Notes under the pieces: model-generated
What the model saw: only the letters and a program-made list of their open reading frames with translations
What the model was told of the DNA's origin: nothing
The model's database searches: none
Translations under genes and position numbers: made by a program
Shown here: positions 1 to 14,675 of the stretch, one piece after another
How positions within the stretch are numbered: position 1 is the stretch's first letter
Layout: each line of letters starts with the position of its first letter
From: Stropharia rugosoannulata
Lineage: Eukaryota; Basidiomycota; Agaricomycetes; Agaricales; Strophariaceae
Direction of reading: 5' to 3'
DNA: 64,000 nucleotides
Assembly: GCA_028532985.1 (NCBI GenBank)
Contig: JANCIK010000005.1
Span: 2,734,501 to 2,798,500, forward strand

Positions 1-1321
1 GAATAAAGACGTCACAGGCATAACGTCGCTAACCTTGTCTGTCCAGTCCCATAGAGTAACACCAATGCATCCGGGGACCGCATTGCAGGCCGAAATGACT
101 GTTTTGTAGTCCTCAGTTTGTTGCGCCGCAAGGACAGGCGTTTCCGGTAGTGTCATGCGGATATCCAGTTCAGTGATGGCCACTTCAACTCCGAGGTCCG
201 CAAAGTTTTGGATATTTTCTTGCATGGTGGTAGGCACCTCACCGACAATCAGATGAGACTGAATTCCAATACCGTCTATTGGGACGCCTTCGGCTTTCAG
301 TTGCTTGACCAAATTGGCCATAGCGGTTGACTTGGCGCCGGTGCCCTCGATGTTGAAGTCGTTTATCTAAATAGAGGATTGAAACCTGTTGAAAACAAGA
401 AACAGAGTGAAGCCTACGTAGAGTTTTGCATTAGGGTCAGCAGCTCTTGCTGCCCTGAGGGCAGTGGCAATATACGACGTTCCAGTGGTGTTAAAGAAAA
501 CATCTTGAGCGAAGGTACCGTCATCGTTAAAGGGCTCTGATAACAGTTAAATGAGTCCCCCATCCGAGTCCTGACAATAAGTGTCTACGCACCATTTATG
601 ACATCCCAACTGTCTGTACATAGCGACAAGAAGCTCGACGATAGACGAAGAATATAAAAACAATCAACTTACATCTATGGACGCGAGTTAGAATTAATCG
701 TTTGCTAGAGGTAGTGCTAGCCTTACATTTGGCCTTTATAATGCCCTACGAGCGTGCCGCAGTGATTCTCTATTATGGACAGAAGTGTTGCATTGTCGAA
801 ATTTCCTGCCTCAACCCAATCTGGTAGCTGATTATGCCATACACAGTTATGACCTACGTAGTTAGTTATTTAGCATTCCTACTCTTGTACCATCGAGCAT
901 ATGTAAAACTCACCACGCATAATTTGGCCATTTGCTTGAGCTTGGGCGACTATCTGATCGCCTCCGGCAAACGTAAAAACACCCCTAGAAGGTTCAGTGG
1001 CGTCCTGAGTTATTTGTAAGTAGGGAGGTCATAATGACACAAGCGAAGGCCTTACCCATTTCATACTATTAGCCTGCCCAATTAAATGTTAATGAATTTT
1101 AAAGAAAAAAAGACAGAGTATTTTATTCTTACTGGAGTGAGTTGGTGAAAGTCAGCCGTGTTCTCCAGCTGGGCAACGTATGGTATATCGGTGAGCTCTG
1201 GATTGTCCGTCGCTGTGCCAAAATACTTTTTTCCAGCCGCTTGGGCAAGCGTATTTAATTGCCCAGCAGAGAAAGGAGCATATAGCAAGAGGGTGGCAAC
1301 AAGAGAAGCAGTCTTAATCAT
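1..1321 (-). CDS. GH10 endo-1,4-beta-xylanase, secreted (3' end outside window)
   Basis: This is a glycoside hydrolase family 10 xylanase that cleaves xylan backbones outside the cell. It starts at 1321 with a signal peptide ([20 protein letters not shown]) and enters the GH10 barrel directly, with no CBM1 seen. Motifs in order are [31 protein letters not shown] (acid/base Glu, its codon rebuilt across an intron), [23 protein letters not shown] (nucleophile Glu) and a WDWTD near the left edge. At least eight exons are needed, including an 18-nt exon (1056-1073) and a 2-nt exon (673-674) that restores QIYSWD. The last residues lie beyond base 1. The family call is secure; the 2-nt exon is inferred from frame. 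Confidence 0.93.
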
Positions 1322-3086
1322 TGTGAGGATGACGAATATCGAAACGATTTCAAATCGTGTTGAGTTGGATAGAGCTGTAGCCCCCGAGTGCTTATATGCT
1401 CTCTATACAAGGTCCTGAAATAGCGAGGCCCCTGGTAAGGCAATGACGGTCCCGCTCCGCAATGGGGTGAACATGAAATATTGACCTAATATGCTTTAGT
1501 ATTCGCACATTCGTGAGACCCGTGGCAATCATGCATAATGACCGGGTCACATATAAGCTACATGTCCGTTTAGTAGTTCTGCATCGTATGGCGAGTAGTA
1601 TTTTTGAAATTAGAGCCTTCAACTCGCGTTCAGCAGCATGATAAGCGCCGGAGTTTAGAGGGCTCTGGGTCCCTTTTGAAAGGCCTGACGGACCGGCAGA
1701 AGCGTAAGGAAGCATTCTAGAGGCCTTAATGCACATCGTTTTGTCATGAGGTCTAATTCCAAAATTATGAAACTGAGATCCGCTCCTGAAAGAACATTAC
1801 TGGTCTTCTCTACGGGAGATTTTGCCTAAATACGCACTCGTTATAATGTCAGCCCCTCAACACTAGCAATTCGTCCCGAGGATGTACTTTAAGAATCGAT
1901 AATCCTCGATCACTAGTCGCAAATCCTTCTTCTGATGCATCTTATAAGAGAATGTGTTGGTTACCTAGAAATAGGCGTAGTTATCAATGTTTAACTCTTT
2001 CCCCCCGAGGTGTACCTGTTGAATCATGATTTAAGAATAGTTAGAAGAAGGGGAGCTTAAGTGGCTATTTTCGTGCAGACGTTCTGCGCAGCAAATGTGT
2101 GTTCGAGTGGGACGGATAAAGCGGGTCCCATGCAGTCATTGCCTTCAAGTCTCTTGGACGGATTATAAAGACGTTAGTGGAGCCGTAAGCATATAACTTA
2201 CTTTCATCAAGCTATACCCGTCCGTCCACTTCAAAGAAGTGTTTCGTTAAAAACTTAACAATATTTATTTCGGCTACCATTGCGGCTCGTCTAGTACTTG
2301 ATAGGTATACTCAGTTGATACCGTCGTGGAGATAGCGGTTGGCAGAGAGTTGTAAACATGTTCGTGTTATCATATAGTAAGAAAAGCGCAAAGGCGTCCA
2401 AATGCTTGCATGGCGTGGAGTGAGTATTTGCTTTCCGATACAAGTTGCTACTTGAACGTTTGCACTTTGCATGTGGGTGCAAACATAGAAAAAGTTGGCA
2501 GCGGAAAAAGAGCTGTTGGCCGTTGGTTGGCCACCGTGGTTAACTGACAATATGATTATCAATTATTGGTTCCTGTCTTGGTTATGGCTACTTCATGTGC
2601 CCGAAACAAAATGATGCATTGAAATAGTTGTAATACAATGAACAGAGCAGTAGACATACGCAGATATGTAGTTGTAACTTGACCTCGATGCACCCTCTAT
2701 CGCAATTGCCTCCGATCCTGGGCGCCAGCCGAAGCGGTACCTCCCTGGAGGCAAAAACGATGATAACGAAGGCGCTCCGAAACAAATCACATCCAACGCT
2801 AAAGCATCTTGGGTCGTTCTAGGGGACGGGAACGCGGACAGGGAGGCGGAAAAGCTTATACCTAGCCCGAACTTTTATGTCCACATCGTGTTTTGTTCTA
2901 AAGAGCTAACGGCTACAGTTTGAGGCTTTTATACCGAAGCAACTGCACAGTCATTATGTAATGCTCTCACACGCCGGCAACACTTCTTCCCGAAATCACG
3001 CGCCACGATGCAGGGCCTTGGCTAAGGCGACCGCACGCGATGCTCGAAGTCGTTGGCTAGCACCTTCATATCCCTGTTTGCTAACC
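1322..3086. other. intergenic stretch, no supported gene
   Basis: This 1.76 kb lies between the divergent starts of the GH10 gene (minus) and PEX11 (plus), so it should carry both promoters. The open frames present are short, lack recognisable motifs and overlap on both strands. I see no tRNA, tandem repeat or transposon signature. Confidence 0.6.
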
Positions 3087-4308
3087 ATGTCTCATTCTTT
3101 GAAATCGATTACCCTAGCTCGTCTCAACAATGTGATTCTAGGCTGTTTTGGACACGTCAAGCCCTCTGAGACGCTTGACCACCTTGTGCGGTACCTTGGA
3201 ACTTGGAGCGGTAGCGAGTTGCGTATGAAATATTTTTTGTCCAACTTGTGTTGACTGTCATAAATGCAGCAAGCTTTTCATGGTGAGTCGTCTGATAAGA
3301 TTGGTTATATATTCCTTCACTGATTAGTTTAAATCAAGGTCATTCAATACGCGCTTAAGTTAATAGTTCCATTCCTGGAGCTTCGAGCGCGCCTTCAGCA
3401 CCGGGCTGGGTTGAGAACTGCGCCCAAAAGTCCCATGGCTGAAAAATATAATAAGCTCAGTAGCTTCATTGGTGATTCACGCACACTGTGGAGGATCTGG
3501 GGTATGTATGTTGCATATTCTTCTATGTTTTCAATTCTATATCTAGGCCTCTATAGGTTTGCTCCCCATTTTTCAGTGGCTAATTTCTCTTGAACGAAGC
3601 CCGCCTGCCACCCGTAGTCTTCTGACTATTGAACGTCTCCAGGGCTGGTCGATGCTTGCTTACTACCCATTGGAACATTTATACTACCTCGGACAACACG
3701 GTATCATCCCATCCACTATCACATCGCCTTTCCGTCTGTTCTCTGGCAAAAAATCAACCCTAAAGCTTGATTTCAACAAGATAGCGATATGGTCAACAAG
3801 ATTCTGGGCTGCTTATGTGTTTCTCCATTTCGCCCACCTGTACGAGGACTGGAAATTGTTGAAACTACGGCAATACTCTATTCGCAAGGCAAAGAGTAGC
3901 GGCAGTCTCTCTGTTGAAGAAAGGGTGGAGATGCAACAGCGACGGGACGCTTTCTGGTCAGAAGTGGTCATAAATTTAGGCTATCTTCCTCTAACTATTC
4001 ACTGGTATGTCGATCGTTGGCATTGTTGTCTTCCCGGCATTTACCAGTCACCTTTCCCTATCTCAAGGTCTTTGGAAAAGGGTATCTTTAAAAATGAAGT
4101 AGGCTGCACGTTTTTTCTTAGTTTATGGATAGACATACTGAGCCTACACCAGGTCTGGGTCGCTGCCTTCGGGTTTGTAGCTGCTGCTGCTTCGTTCAGA
4201 ACTGGATGGAGAGCCACTGCATTACCCTCGCCTCCTCCTAAGAAGGAAGAAAAGGAGAAGACTGAAAATATTGATGAAGAGGCGAAGGCGTACGACATAA
4301 TTTCGTGA
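3087..4308 (+). CDS. PEX11: Peroxisomal biogenesis factor 11 (PEX11 family)
   Basis: PEX11 proteins shape and divide peroxisomes. Six exons join into 313 aa: 3087-3217, 3270-3282 (13 nt), 3339-3501, 3557-4004, 4068-4098 and 4153-4308. Family landmarks are KPSETLDHLVRYLGTWSGSD near the N-terminus, PFLELRARLQHR, the SSFIGDSRTLWRIWG helix, LAYYPLEHLYYLGQHG and a C-terminal hydrophobic segment VWVAAFGFVAAAASFR, followed by an acidic, lysine-rich tail. The ATG at 3087 is preferred over upstream in-frame codons because family homology begins there. It lies 0.7 kb upstream of two same-strand alcohol oxidases, which in methylotrophic yeasts are peroxisomal enzymes. No break is seen. Confidence 0.9.
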
Positions 4309-5036
4309 ATATCATAGGGATCAAACCGCACAATTAACATGGGAGTATAATGCTAAAAATGTAGGAGACACTAGTTATACGTATTCACGAAGTAATATCG
4401 CTAAATCGAAAGCTAATACGGTGCCTGCCTTTCGGAATACATATCTACGTTTTTTCATGTGCGATTGGGGAAAATGTGAAGAGGCTTCTGTTCGTTGTGT
4501 TTTTAAGGTGCGCTGATCATTAAAGTGTTCTATCCACTCTCTTCTTTCAGCGTGTCCCAGGTCTGTCCAATGCTTAGTCAATATCACTTTGGCTGATATC
4601 TTTGCCCTCAGATGCAGTGTACATATGATGCGACCAGGTTATTAATATTCTTCGCCAGCCCCGAGTCGTGGAATATTCTCCTAAAGGATGCTTCAAATTT
4701 CCGTAGCTGGGGCTTGACCTTGATGATCTGCCAACGCATTATGGCTACATCCAGTTTCCGATAAAGCGATCCGAATATGAAGTATGATGTATCATTCCCT
4801 TGGACGGCCAATAGCGGGCAATACATTGTTGGATGTCAATCCAATGTATTGGATCATTCGGCTACCTATCCCCTTGATGCAAATGGCGAACAAGAAACAT
4901 ACTGAACGAGGTAGTCTCACAGTGGATGAGCTTCGTGCTCTTGTATAAATACTCACAATGGATTCCTTACATCCATATTGATCCCAACTTCACCCCATTG
5001 ATCCAAGAAACTTAACTTCTCCAGTTAGTGAAGGAT
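4309..5036. other. intergenic stretch with alcohol oxidase 1 promoter
   Basis: The stretch holds the PEX11 3' flank and the promoter of the first alcohol oxidase, including a TATA-like box. Two short minus-strand open frames (about 4375-4587 and 4608-4826) show no recognisable motif and I do not call them genes. Confidence 0.6.
4944..4951 (+). promoter_or_regulatory. TATA box, alcohol oxidase 1
   Basis: TATAAATA lies 93 bp upstream of the ATG at 5037. The second alcohol oxidase has a TATA-like element at almost the same distance, which supports both. The assignment is by sequence only. Confidence 0.5.
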
Positions 5037-7630
5037 ATGAGTGACATCACTTACGATATCATCTTCGCTGGAGGTTAGCCTTAGCATGGATGTTCACTAT
5101 GTAAATCGCTAATTCTCGCGGTTAGGTGGAGCCGCAGCCTGCATCACAGCTGGTCGGCTTGCTGTCGCCGATCCTAACTTGAAGATTCTGGCAGGTTCAT
5201 CTTAATAAACGACATAAACTTTGAATTCACACTCCATCCAGATCATAGAAGCTGGTCCGCACAGCAAGGATGTGCATTATCACGTCCAGCCCGGGCGCTA
5301 TTTCAGTAACTTGGTTCTTGGACGTGAGGTATTTTCCTTCCACATTGGCAAGGGAGGGGAGGGAACTGGTGGGCGCATGCACATTGTGCCATCAGGGCGC
5401 GCAGTTGGTGGCGGATCCACCATCAATTGTGTGTACTCTGCGATATTCGACTTTAAGCTTGAAATCTAAACAAAACTTTTCAGTTGCTGTCTATACGAGG
5501 CCTGCCGCGTCTGATTACGATGACTGGGAGACTGTCTACGGGAATGGGGGTTGGAGCTCAAAGGAACTCATTCCTCTTCTACGAAAGGTATGTACCATTT
5601 ATCTATCAACAATCAAGGCGTTCTAAATGTCGGCACTTGAGGCTGAAACATACCAAGTAGAACCAGGATTGCCGACACACGGATACTCTGGCCCTATCAA
5701 GGTTTCCGTGGCTAAGGAAGGATATAATGTTGGCGAAGAACTAGTTAAAATAGCGAGTGAATTTGAGCCAGAACACGGAAGAACGAATGATTTCAACTCC
5801 ATGAACGAAGAGGCGATCAACAAATGGGCGGTAAGTGTATTATAATCTATAAACTTGTAGCAACTCGATTTACACCCGTATTATATAACAGAGGGCTCCA
5901 AGGTAATGACAGTAGATACGTCCTGAAATAATTCTCAGCAACCCAACAGATACGTAGATGGCGAGACAGGCAAACGATCGGACGCGGCTCACCACTATAT
6001 CTATAACACCGACCATAAGAGCTTAACAGTTTTAGCAAGGCACAAGGTCTCTCGCGTTATATTTGAGTAGGTGAATAACAAACAAAACAAAGACCCATAC
6101 CTCAAACCCGTTTCCCAGAGGAACTAAAGCCGTTGGCGTTGAATATCTTGACGACGTCGTAGGGAGGTCCAAAGGTACTCCAGAAAAGCATGTCGCGAAG
6201 GCTCACCTCATAGTTGTCTCCGCTGGTGCCTTTGGTACTCCGGCCATACTTGAGCGTTCTGGTATCGGTGCAGTTCATATTCTGAAGAAGTATGGAGTGG
6301 AGCCACTCGTAGATCTACCAGGCGTAGGCGAGAGCTATATGGGTGCGCGCGCTATATAACCAAGTCTTGGTTTGATATCAACTTCTTAAATGTTAATCAG
6401 ATCACAATCTCATGTTCCCTGCATTTTATGCAAGCGATGACGCGGAAACTATGGACTTAGCCTTCCGTGGTAGCGAGGAGGAAATTAAAGGTGAACTCTG
6501 AGCAATGTCCCTCATGAATAATAGCTAATCAGATACTCACAGAACTCCATGATCAATGGCTGCAAACTGGCGGTGGACTCATGGCAAACAAGTGAGTAAT
6601 AGCTGAAAATAAATGATATTATTGCAGGGGAATGTTTACCATGCAACGCTAGTGCTGTCGACGGAGGAATTCGCCTGAGGCCTACGGAATCAGAACTGAA
6701 GACAATGAAAGGCTTCGAGGAGCGGTGGAATTCATACTATGCCCCAAGTCCAGACAAGCCTGTCATGCTAATGGCTACCTTGGCTGCGTATGCTGGGCTA
6801 AATCCTCAAGTCCCTCGTGGCAAATATTATTCTATGGCTTATTTCTCAGTCAGATATCATGACTCTTCTACCGGACCTGTATCCATACTCATAACATACT
6901 CTTTCAACAGACCCACCCGGCCTCAATAGGGTCTGTGCACATCACTTCAGGAACCGACGTATATTCAACCCTTGACTTCCGGCCTGGATACCTTTCCGAG
7001 TGAGGGTGCTCCTACACCTCATGCTTTAAATCTACTTACGTTGTAACAGTCCGTCTGATGCTGTCGCACTTCGCTGGGCATACAAGAGGTCACGCGAGCT
7101 TGCTCGTCGTATGAAATATTTCCGTGGAGAACTTGCAGCTAGTCACCCCTCATACTCCGAGACCAGTGCAGCAGCTCTTCTTCCACAGGGCTCCTTGCCT
7201 CTTGCCATTGATACTCCCCGCATCCAGTATAGTGAAGAGGACGATGTCGCGATTGATGAATATCACAAGCAGAACGTTGAAACAACATGGCACTCCGTAC
7301 GTTGGCCACTCAACCCGTACATGTCTATGTGCTCATAGTAGTATTCTCTAGCTGGGCACAGCAGCAATGAAGTCTCGTCAACAGGGCGGTGTTGTTGACT
7401 CCAGGCTGAATGTCTACGGCACTACTAACCTGAAAATTGCTGGTACGTGTACTTTTTGCAGATATTATGATTAATCATAGATTAGGCTTTTAACCTTGCA
7501 CATAGATTTGAGTATATGCCCCGGAAACGTGTCATCGAACACCTACAGCTCAGCCATCGCAGTCGGCGAGAAAGCCGCGCTTATTATTGCTGCAGAACTC
7601 GGAATCAAGGGGGTCACAAGCGGCCCATGA
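5037..7630 (+). CDS. GMC oxidoreductase, alcohol oxidase type (copy 1)
   Basis: This is an FAD-dependent alcohol oxidase of the glucose-methanol-choline family, which oxidises short alcohols to aldehydes with release of H2O2. About 14 exons are joined by motif continuity. The N-terminal Rossmann motif reads IFAGGGAAACITAGRLA, followed by IIEAGP. Other landmarks are GRAVGGGSTIN, ASDYDDWE, the GMC signature region SAGAFGTPAILERSGIG, LPGVGESYMDHNL, HITSG, VETTWHSLGTAAMK with the catalytic-region His, and SICPGN...NTYSSAIAVGEKAA. It ends in GVTSGP, so there is no SKL-like peroxisomal tripeptide. One intron (5191-5241) must use a GC donor to keep KILIIEAGP in frame. It is a tandem paralogue of the gene at 8723-11505. 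No disabling change is seen. Confidence 0.9.
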
Positions 7631-8722
7631 TCGCAACAAAATCTCTCATCCCTCCCGGTTGACATAGTACCCGTTCAATATCTGGGTGACGGTTCATTTG
7701 GATCAAGCGTTTATTTGACGCACGGTAATGGCAACATATTGTATAACAAATGACCCCAATAACACCACTTGGATCTTACATATTGTCTTCAATGTAGCTT
7801 GGCTACATAGTACGAGATTGACCGTGGTGACGTGTATGGGAGTTGAACCTACAACAATGGGTGATTAAATGTGTTTCACTCCGTGTGAACAAAGCTGAAT
7901 CCCGTGGCCCCAGTCTTTGGACGTCGATGGTCAGCTGCTGTTACACATGTATGCTGCGGCGAAAACCCCGCCGCGTTCTCTGGCCGCATACCCCTCACGA
8001 TATGCCTCTTCTGCTAAGCTCCGACTTGCCTGCCTCTACTTGCTCTTTTGCTTCGTAACCTTCGGCTTCGCTAAGTTGGCTCTCGAGTCCTATCCAACAG
8101 GTTCAATCTATGTTTGTCTGCTAGACTGCGGCCAGACTGCGGCTTATTAGACCCAACTTCGGTCGCTTCTCCATGCAAATGAACAGAACATCCATTACAA
8201 TCATAACACACTGACATAACGTCTAGCCTGCTGCCTGCTTCATATTGCTACACCCCCTATCACACTGAACATACTAATAGAAATCTCAAATCGTCTACTT
8301 ATATCGATTGCTGTCCTTCGCAAGCTTCCTGTTCTCAAGCCTGTCGGCGATCACTATTGCATTACTATTTATTTCAACACATTGTCTTCAGCGACAGAGC
8401 AAAAGGATACTCGGTCACACGCTACGGCCAGATGACTGCTCAGATGTTTGGCATTAGGAATTCATTAAATATGCTTATTCTGAATTAGAGGTAATCTCCA
8501 AATATGTTGGACATCTTCAGTAACAAGCATTGACAAGATAATGGCTCTACTGTGGAAGCACCCGAGTTAGGTAAGTAACTCCTTATCAATTACTGTTCTT
8601 CTCTCATGGGTTCCAAGGGTGCATATAAGACGCAGATGGATGTGGTCCGATTTCTCACTTGCCATACATAGCCTGTCTTTCTCCTTCACACATTATCCTG
8701 TGACTGTACCTACTAACACACA
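7631..8722. other. intergenic stretch between tandem alcohol oxidases
   Basis: This 1.09 kb separates the two same-strand paralogues and should contain the terminator of copy 1 and the promoter of copy 2. A plus-strand open frame around 7843-8150 has no recognisable motif. No repeat or RNA gene is seen. Confidence 0.6.
8624..8629 (+). promoter_or_regulatory. TATA-like box, alcohol oxidase 2
   Basis: TATAAG, within the context CATATAAGA, lies 99 bp upstream of the ATG at 8723. The position matches the TATA box of copy 1. Confidence 0.45.
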
Positions 8723-11505
<2,783 letters not shown>

Positions 11506-11995
11506 CCTTCATGCCCTTTTGAAAGAGCCACGCCTTGGTTTCAACGCTTACAATTTAACATGCGGAATGGAGAGCTCGAAATTGAATGGTCGCGTTAGAG
11601 GAATTGAGTGGATGAGCTGTGCATATATAAATTATGTCAATCTGATGATGGAATGCGAGGGACTTGCGAAGGACTTTGAAGAGCCCTCTTGATTCTGTGA
11701 ATGACTTGGGAATTGCTTGCGAATCAGGTTGAATCATGGGTAAAGTACGGCATAACTAAATTGATAATAGTAGCCCTCCACTGCTCGTAACATGAGTAAA
11801 TAGCTTACGGAGTAGCTGGAGTCAAAGAGCAAGCAGTCACGCGCACGGTACATACACCCATCAAACGCGTTATGTCACGCGTTCACATATGGCAAAAGTT
11901 CGCGCGTCAGCTCTCATTCTCGGACGCCCTCATACCCTTCCTACCCCATAACCGCGTCTGCTTTCTTTGAACGACGTCTTTGACAAGCGTTAGAA
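11506..11995. other. intergenic stretch
   Basis: This holds the 3' flank of alcohol oxidase 2 and the promoter of the RFC gene. No further gene, repeat or RNA is seen. Confidence 0.6.
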
Positions 11996-13605
11996 ATGTC
12001 GTTATGGGTGGATCAAGTCAGTAACAAGCCCAACATTATCATTCACACATCTCATTCTTCTGAACAGTACAGACCAAGAACGTTAGACACACTTCATTAC
12101 CATAAGGACCTCTCTGAACGTCTCAAGTCTCTTGTATGTCTATCTCGAGACCTCTACAAACAAATACTCAGCTCAGATTAGGCAGCATCTGGGGATTTCC
12201 CTCATATGCTTTTCTACGGTCCTTCTGGTGCTGGGAAGAAGACGCGGATAAGCTGTACCCTAAGACAACTTTTTGGACAAGGCGTGGAGAAGGTGCGCTG
12301 TCACGCATTACCAATGAAGAGGATTTAGTCTTATACCCATGCTACTATTATTCAACAGCTTAAAATCGACCAGCGAATCTTTTTGACGCCTTCTAAACGA
12401 AAGTTGGAAATCAACATCGTGCAAAGCAACTACCATTTGGAGATTACACCCAGGTCCGTATGTACTAATTGTGATGCGAACTCTTCATTCATGTTTTTCT
12501 GGTAGTGAAGCTGGTAACTATGATAGAGTGGTTATCCAGGAACTCCTCAAGGAAATCGCGCAAACTCAACAGGTGGATCTGAGCGCAAAGCAACGATTTA
12601 AAGGTTAGTGTGGTCTGGGAAATGAATGACAACTGAATTAAACCCTGTCACAGTCGTCATTATCAATGAAGCAGACTCATTATCTCGTGATGCGCAAGCG
12701 GCACTTCGTAGAACGATGGAGAAGTATATGTCAAATATGAGAATTATTCTATGCGCCAATAGCACAAGCCGTCTAATCGCACCTATCAAGAGTCGTTGTC
12801 TCTTGATGCGGGTAGCTGCGCCCAACGAAGAAGAGGCACGTTTCTTCCTAGTTATCCTGTTTTTGACACTTATCAATACGTCATAGATTTCATCCGTCCT
12901 GCAATCTGTAGCTAAACGCGCGGGCTTCGATCTGCCCCCAGAGGCGGGAGCCAAAATCGTTGAAGATTCAGCGGGAAATCTGCGTAAAGCAATCTTAACC
13001 TTGGAAGCCTTAAAAATGCAATCGTGAGCAGATAAGAACGCGTTCTTTTCTGTCGTTTGAAATCTGACGATTCCCTGAAGTCCAGACCTCTCAGGACCTT
13101 TGTCCATAGCGAAACCTGACTGGGAGGTGTATTGCGAGAAAGTTGCAACTCTTATAATTAGCGAACAAACTCCAGCTCGAGTCATGGAAGTTCGGTCAAA
13201 ATTCTACGAATTATTGAGTCACTGCATACCGCCGACTGTCATACTCAAAGTGAGCTCAATCAGTCATTTTCGGCTTAATACTGACAAATTTATTTTAGAC
13301 TGTAGCTGAACGTGTCGTTGACAAGGTAGATGAGTCCTTGAAGGCCGACATCATGCACTGGGCAGCTTTTTATGTGCGTATTGCTCTCGGTTTCTTCGTG
13401 ATATCTCACAAAATTCACTATGATTTATAGGAAGTGCGCATGCGCACGGGGAACAAAAAAATATATCATTTAGAAGCATGGGTTATCAAAGTAATGAGCT
13501 TGTACAAGGTATTTAACGAATGCCCCTTCGTGCCTGTTTTTTTTTCTCTGACAATTTGTTTCATAGCATTTCTTTTACAACATTGATATGTCCGAATTTG
13601 AGTAA
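11996..13605 (+). CDS. RFC5: Replication factor C small subunit (human RFC3 / yeast Rfc5 type)
   Basis: This is an AAA+ subunit of the clamp loader that opens PCNA at primer-template junctions in the nucleus. Eleven exons join MSLWVDQ (first exon, 7 codons) to YRPRTLDTLHYHK, the Walker A GPSGAGKKTR, TPSKRKLEI, SNYHLEITPSEAGNYDRVV, the degenerate Walker B VVIINEADSL (N in place of D), the SRC motif IKSRCLLMRV, and a C-terminal collar ending FFYNIDMSEFE. The MSLWVDQ start and the SNYHLE segment identify the RFC3/Rfc5 subgroup rather than RFC2, 4 or 5 of human. The intron at 12836-12886 begins with GC. All exons keep frame, so the gene looks intact. Confidence 0.93.
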
Positions 13606-14675
13606 ATGAGCGAATCAGTTACAGGTCGCAGCTTTATCGTGTGTTTACTCGTCTTATGCAGAAGATGTGCAAGACGAGTGTCATCTATCTCACCTTCTTT
13701 CACTTACACCATTAAATTAACTTATTTGTACTTGGACCGATCTTCAATTATTCGGAAGATCCAGTTCCCTTTGGATTAGTTCTGCTGCAATCTTTTCTGC
13801 ACTTTTGCGCCCCTTTTCCCTTGTACATTCATCTTTAAACCCATGGACAATTGTTGGGCATACCTTGCAATTGAAACAGACGAGATTTTGTCGGCCATGC
13901 CCTGCCTCGTTGCCCAAGGATTGTGGAGCCAGAAAGGTTCCGTTCAATGGGAAATCAGAGGGTAGTAATGCCCTGAACAACATGCTTCCTTTGGTTTGAT
14001 GGTGAAGGCTAAATGTACCTAGCTTGGCTAGTGATTAAAAGGCCATTCATGCATAAGGTAAGCGATCGCTATCTATTCCATCGTCAACCTCCAACTGCTT
14101 CAGGCACGCTGTCGGAGTGATCACTAGTTATCGTCCTCTTCAGCCTTCTCTTTTTGCGAATGCAGCGTTCCTATAGAAAAATCACTGCTCAGGAAAACAC
14201 AGAAGTTCAGGCGCGAAGGCACCCTCGTTCACGACGCCTTCTCGGTTCCACAACTCTGGATTGTGCGGGATGTATTTACGAGCATCTGGTGCATCACGAA
14301 GCGACATGTGTAGATAGAAAGAATGACCCCAAACTTTGACAATCCAGATTCGAAAGCACGGCATCACATATGCTTACGGAAGGCTTTCAGACTTAGTAGC
14401 TTGTTTGAATAGATCTCGCTGAAAAAGCATCTAGGAAGATAGTAAGCATGACACAACTCTATATATTGTGCCAAATGCTCTTAGATTGATACCGTTCATC
14501 TTGCTTGAGCAACTCTGCATATAGTTAGACATAGTGCATGGCCGCTTATCTTCGGAGCAGTTGATTAGACGTCTGACTGACATGGAAGAGCATCTAGGGT
14601 GGTAGCACCTACAAGTTGAACAAGAGTCAGATATAGTCGTCCAGCCACACGGTAGGAACAAGTATCAACCATTGA
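13606..14675. other. convergent intergenic stretch with two coding-like minus-strand frames
   Basis: This lies between the convergent 3' ends of the RFC gene and the HD-domain gene. Two minus-strand frames look protein-like: 14182-14367 (contains SFYLHMSLRDAPDARKY) and 13744-13983 (contains CFNCKVCPTIVHGFKDEC). Both have stops and I could not join them with confidence or recognise a family. They may be a small two-exon gene or the remnant of one. Confidence 0.35.
13744..13983 (-). CDS. possible small hypothetical protein or exon
   Basis: This is an open frame of 79 codons on the minus strand with a CxxCxxC cluster (CFNCKVC) followed by a second Cys and a charged helix (EKGRKSAEKIAAELIQREL). 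The composition is more protein-like than the shadow frames around it. An AG acceptor lies just inside its 5' end, so it could be the last exon of a gene whose first exon is near 14182-14367. No function can be given. Confidence 0.3.
   Translation of the reverse strand: MLFRALLPSDFPLNGTFLAPQSLGNEAGHGRQNLVCFNCKVCPTIVHGFKDECTREKGRKSAEKIAAELIQRELDLPNN

Noticed and set aside
834..1019. plus-strand frame opposite the xylanase
   Set aside because: Antisense shadow of GH10 exons and introns on the minus strand.
12598..13185. 195-codon minus-strand frame opposite RFC
   Set aside because: Shadow of RFC exons 6-8, whose motifs are clear on the plus strand.
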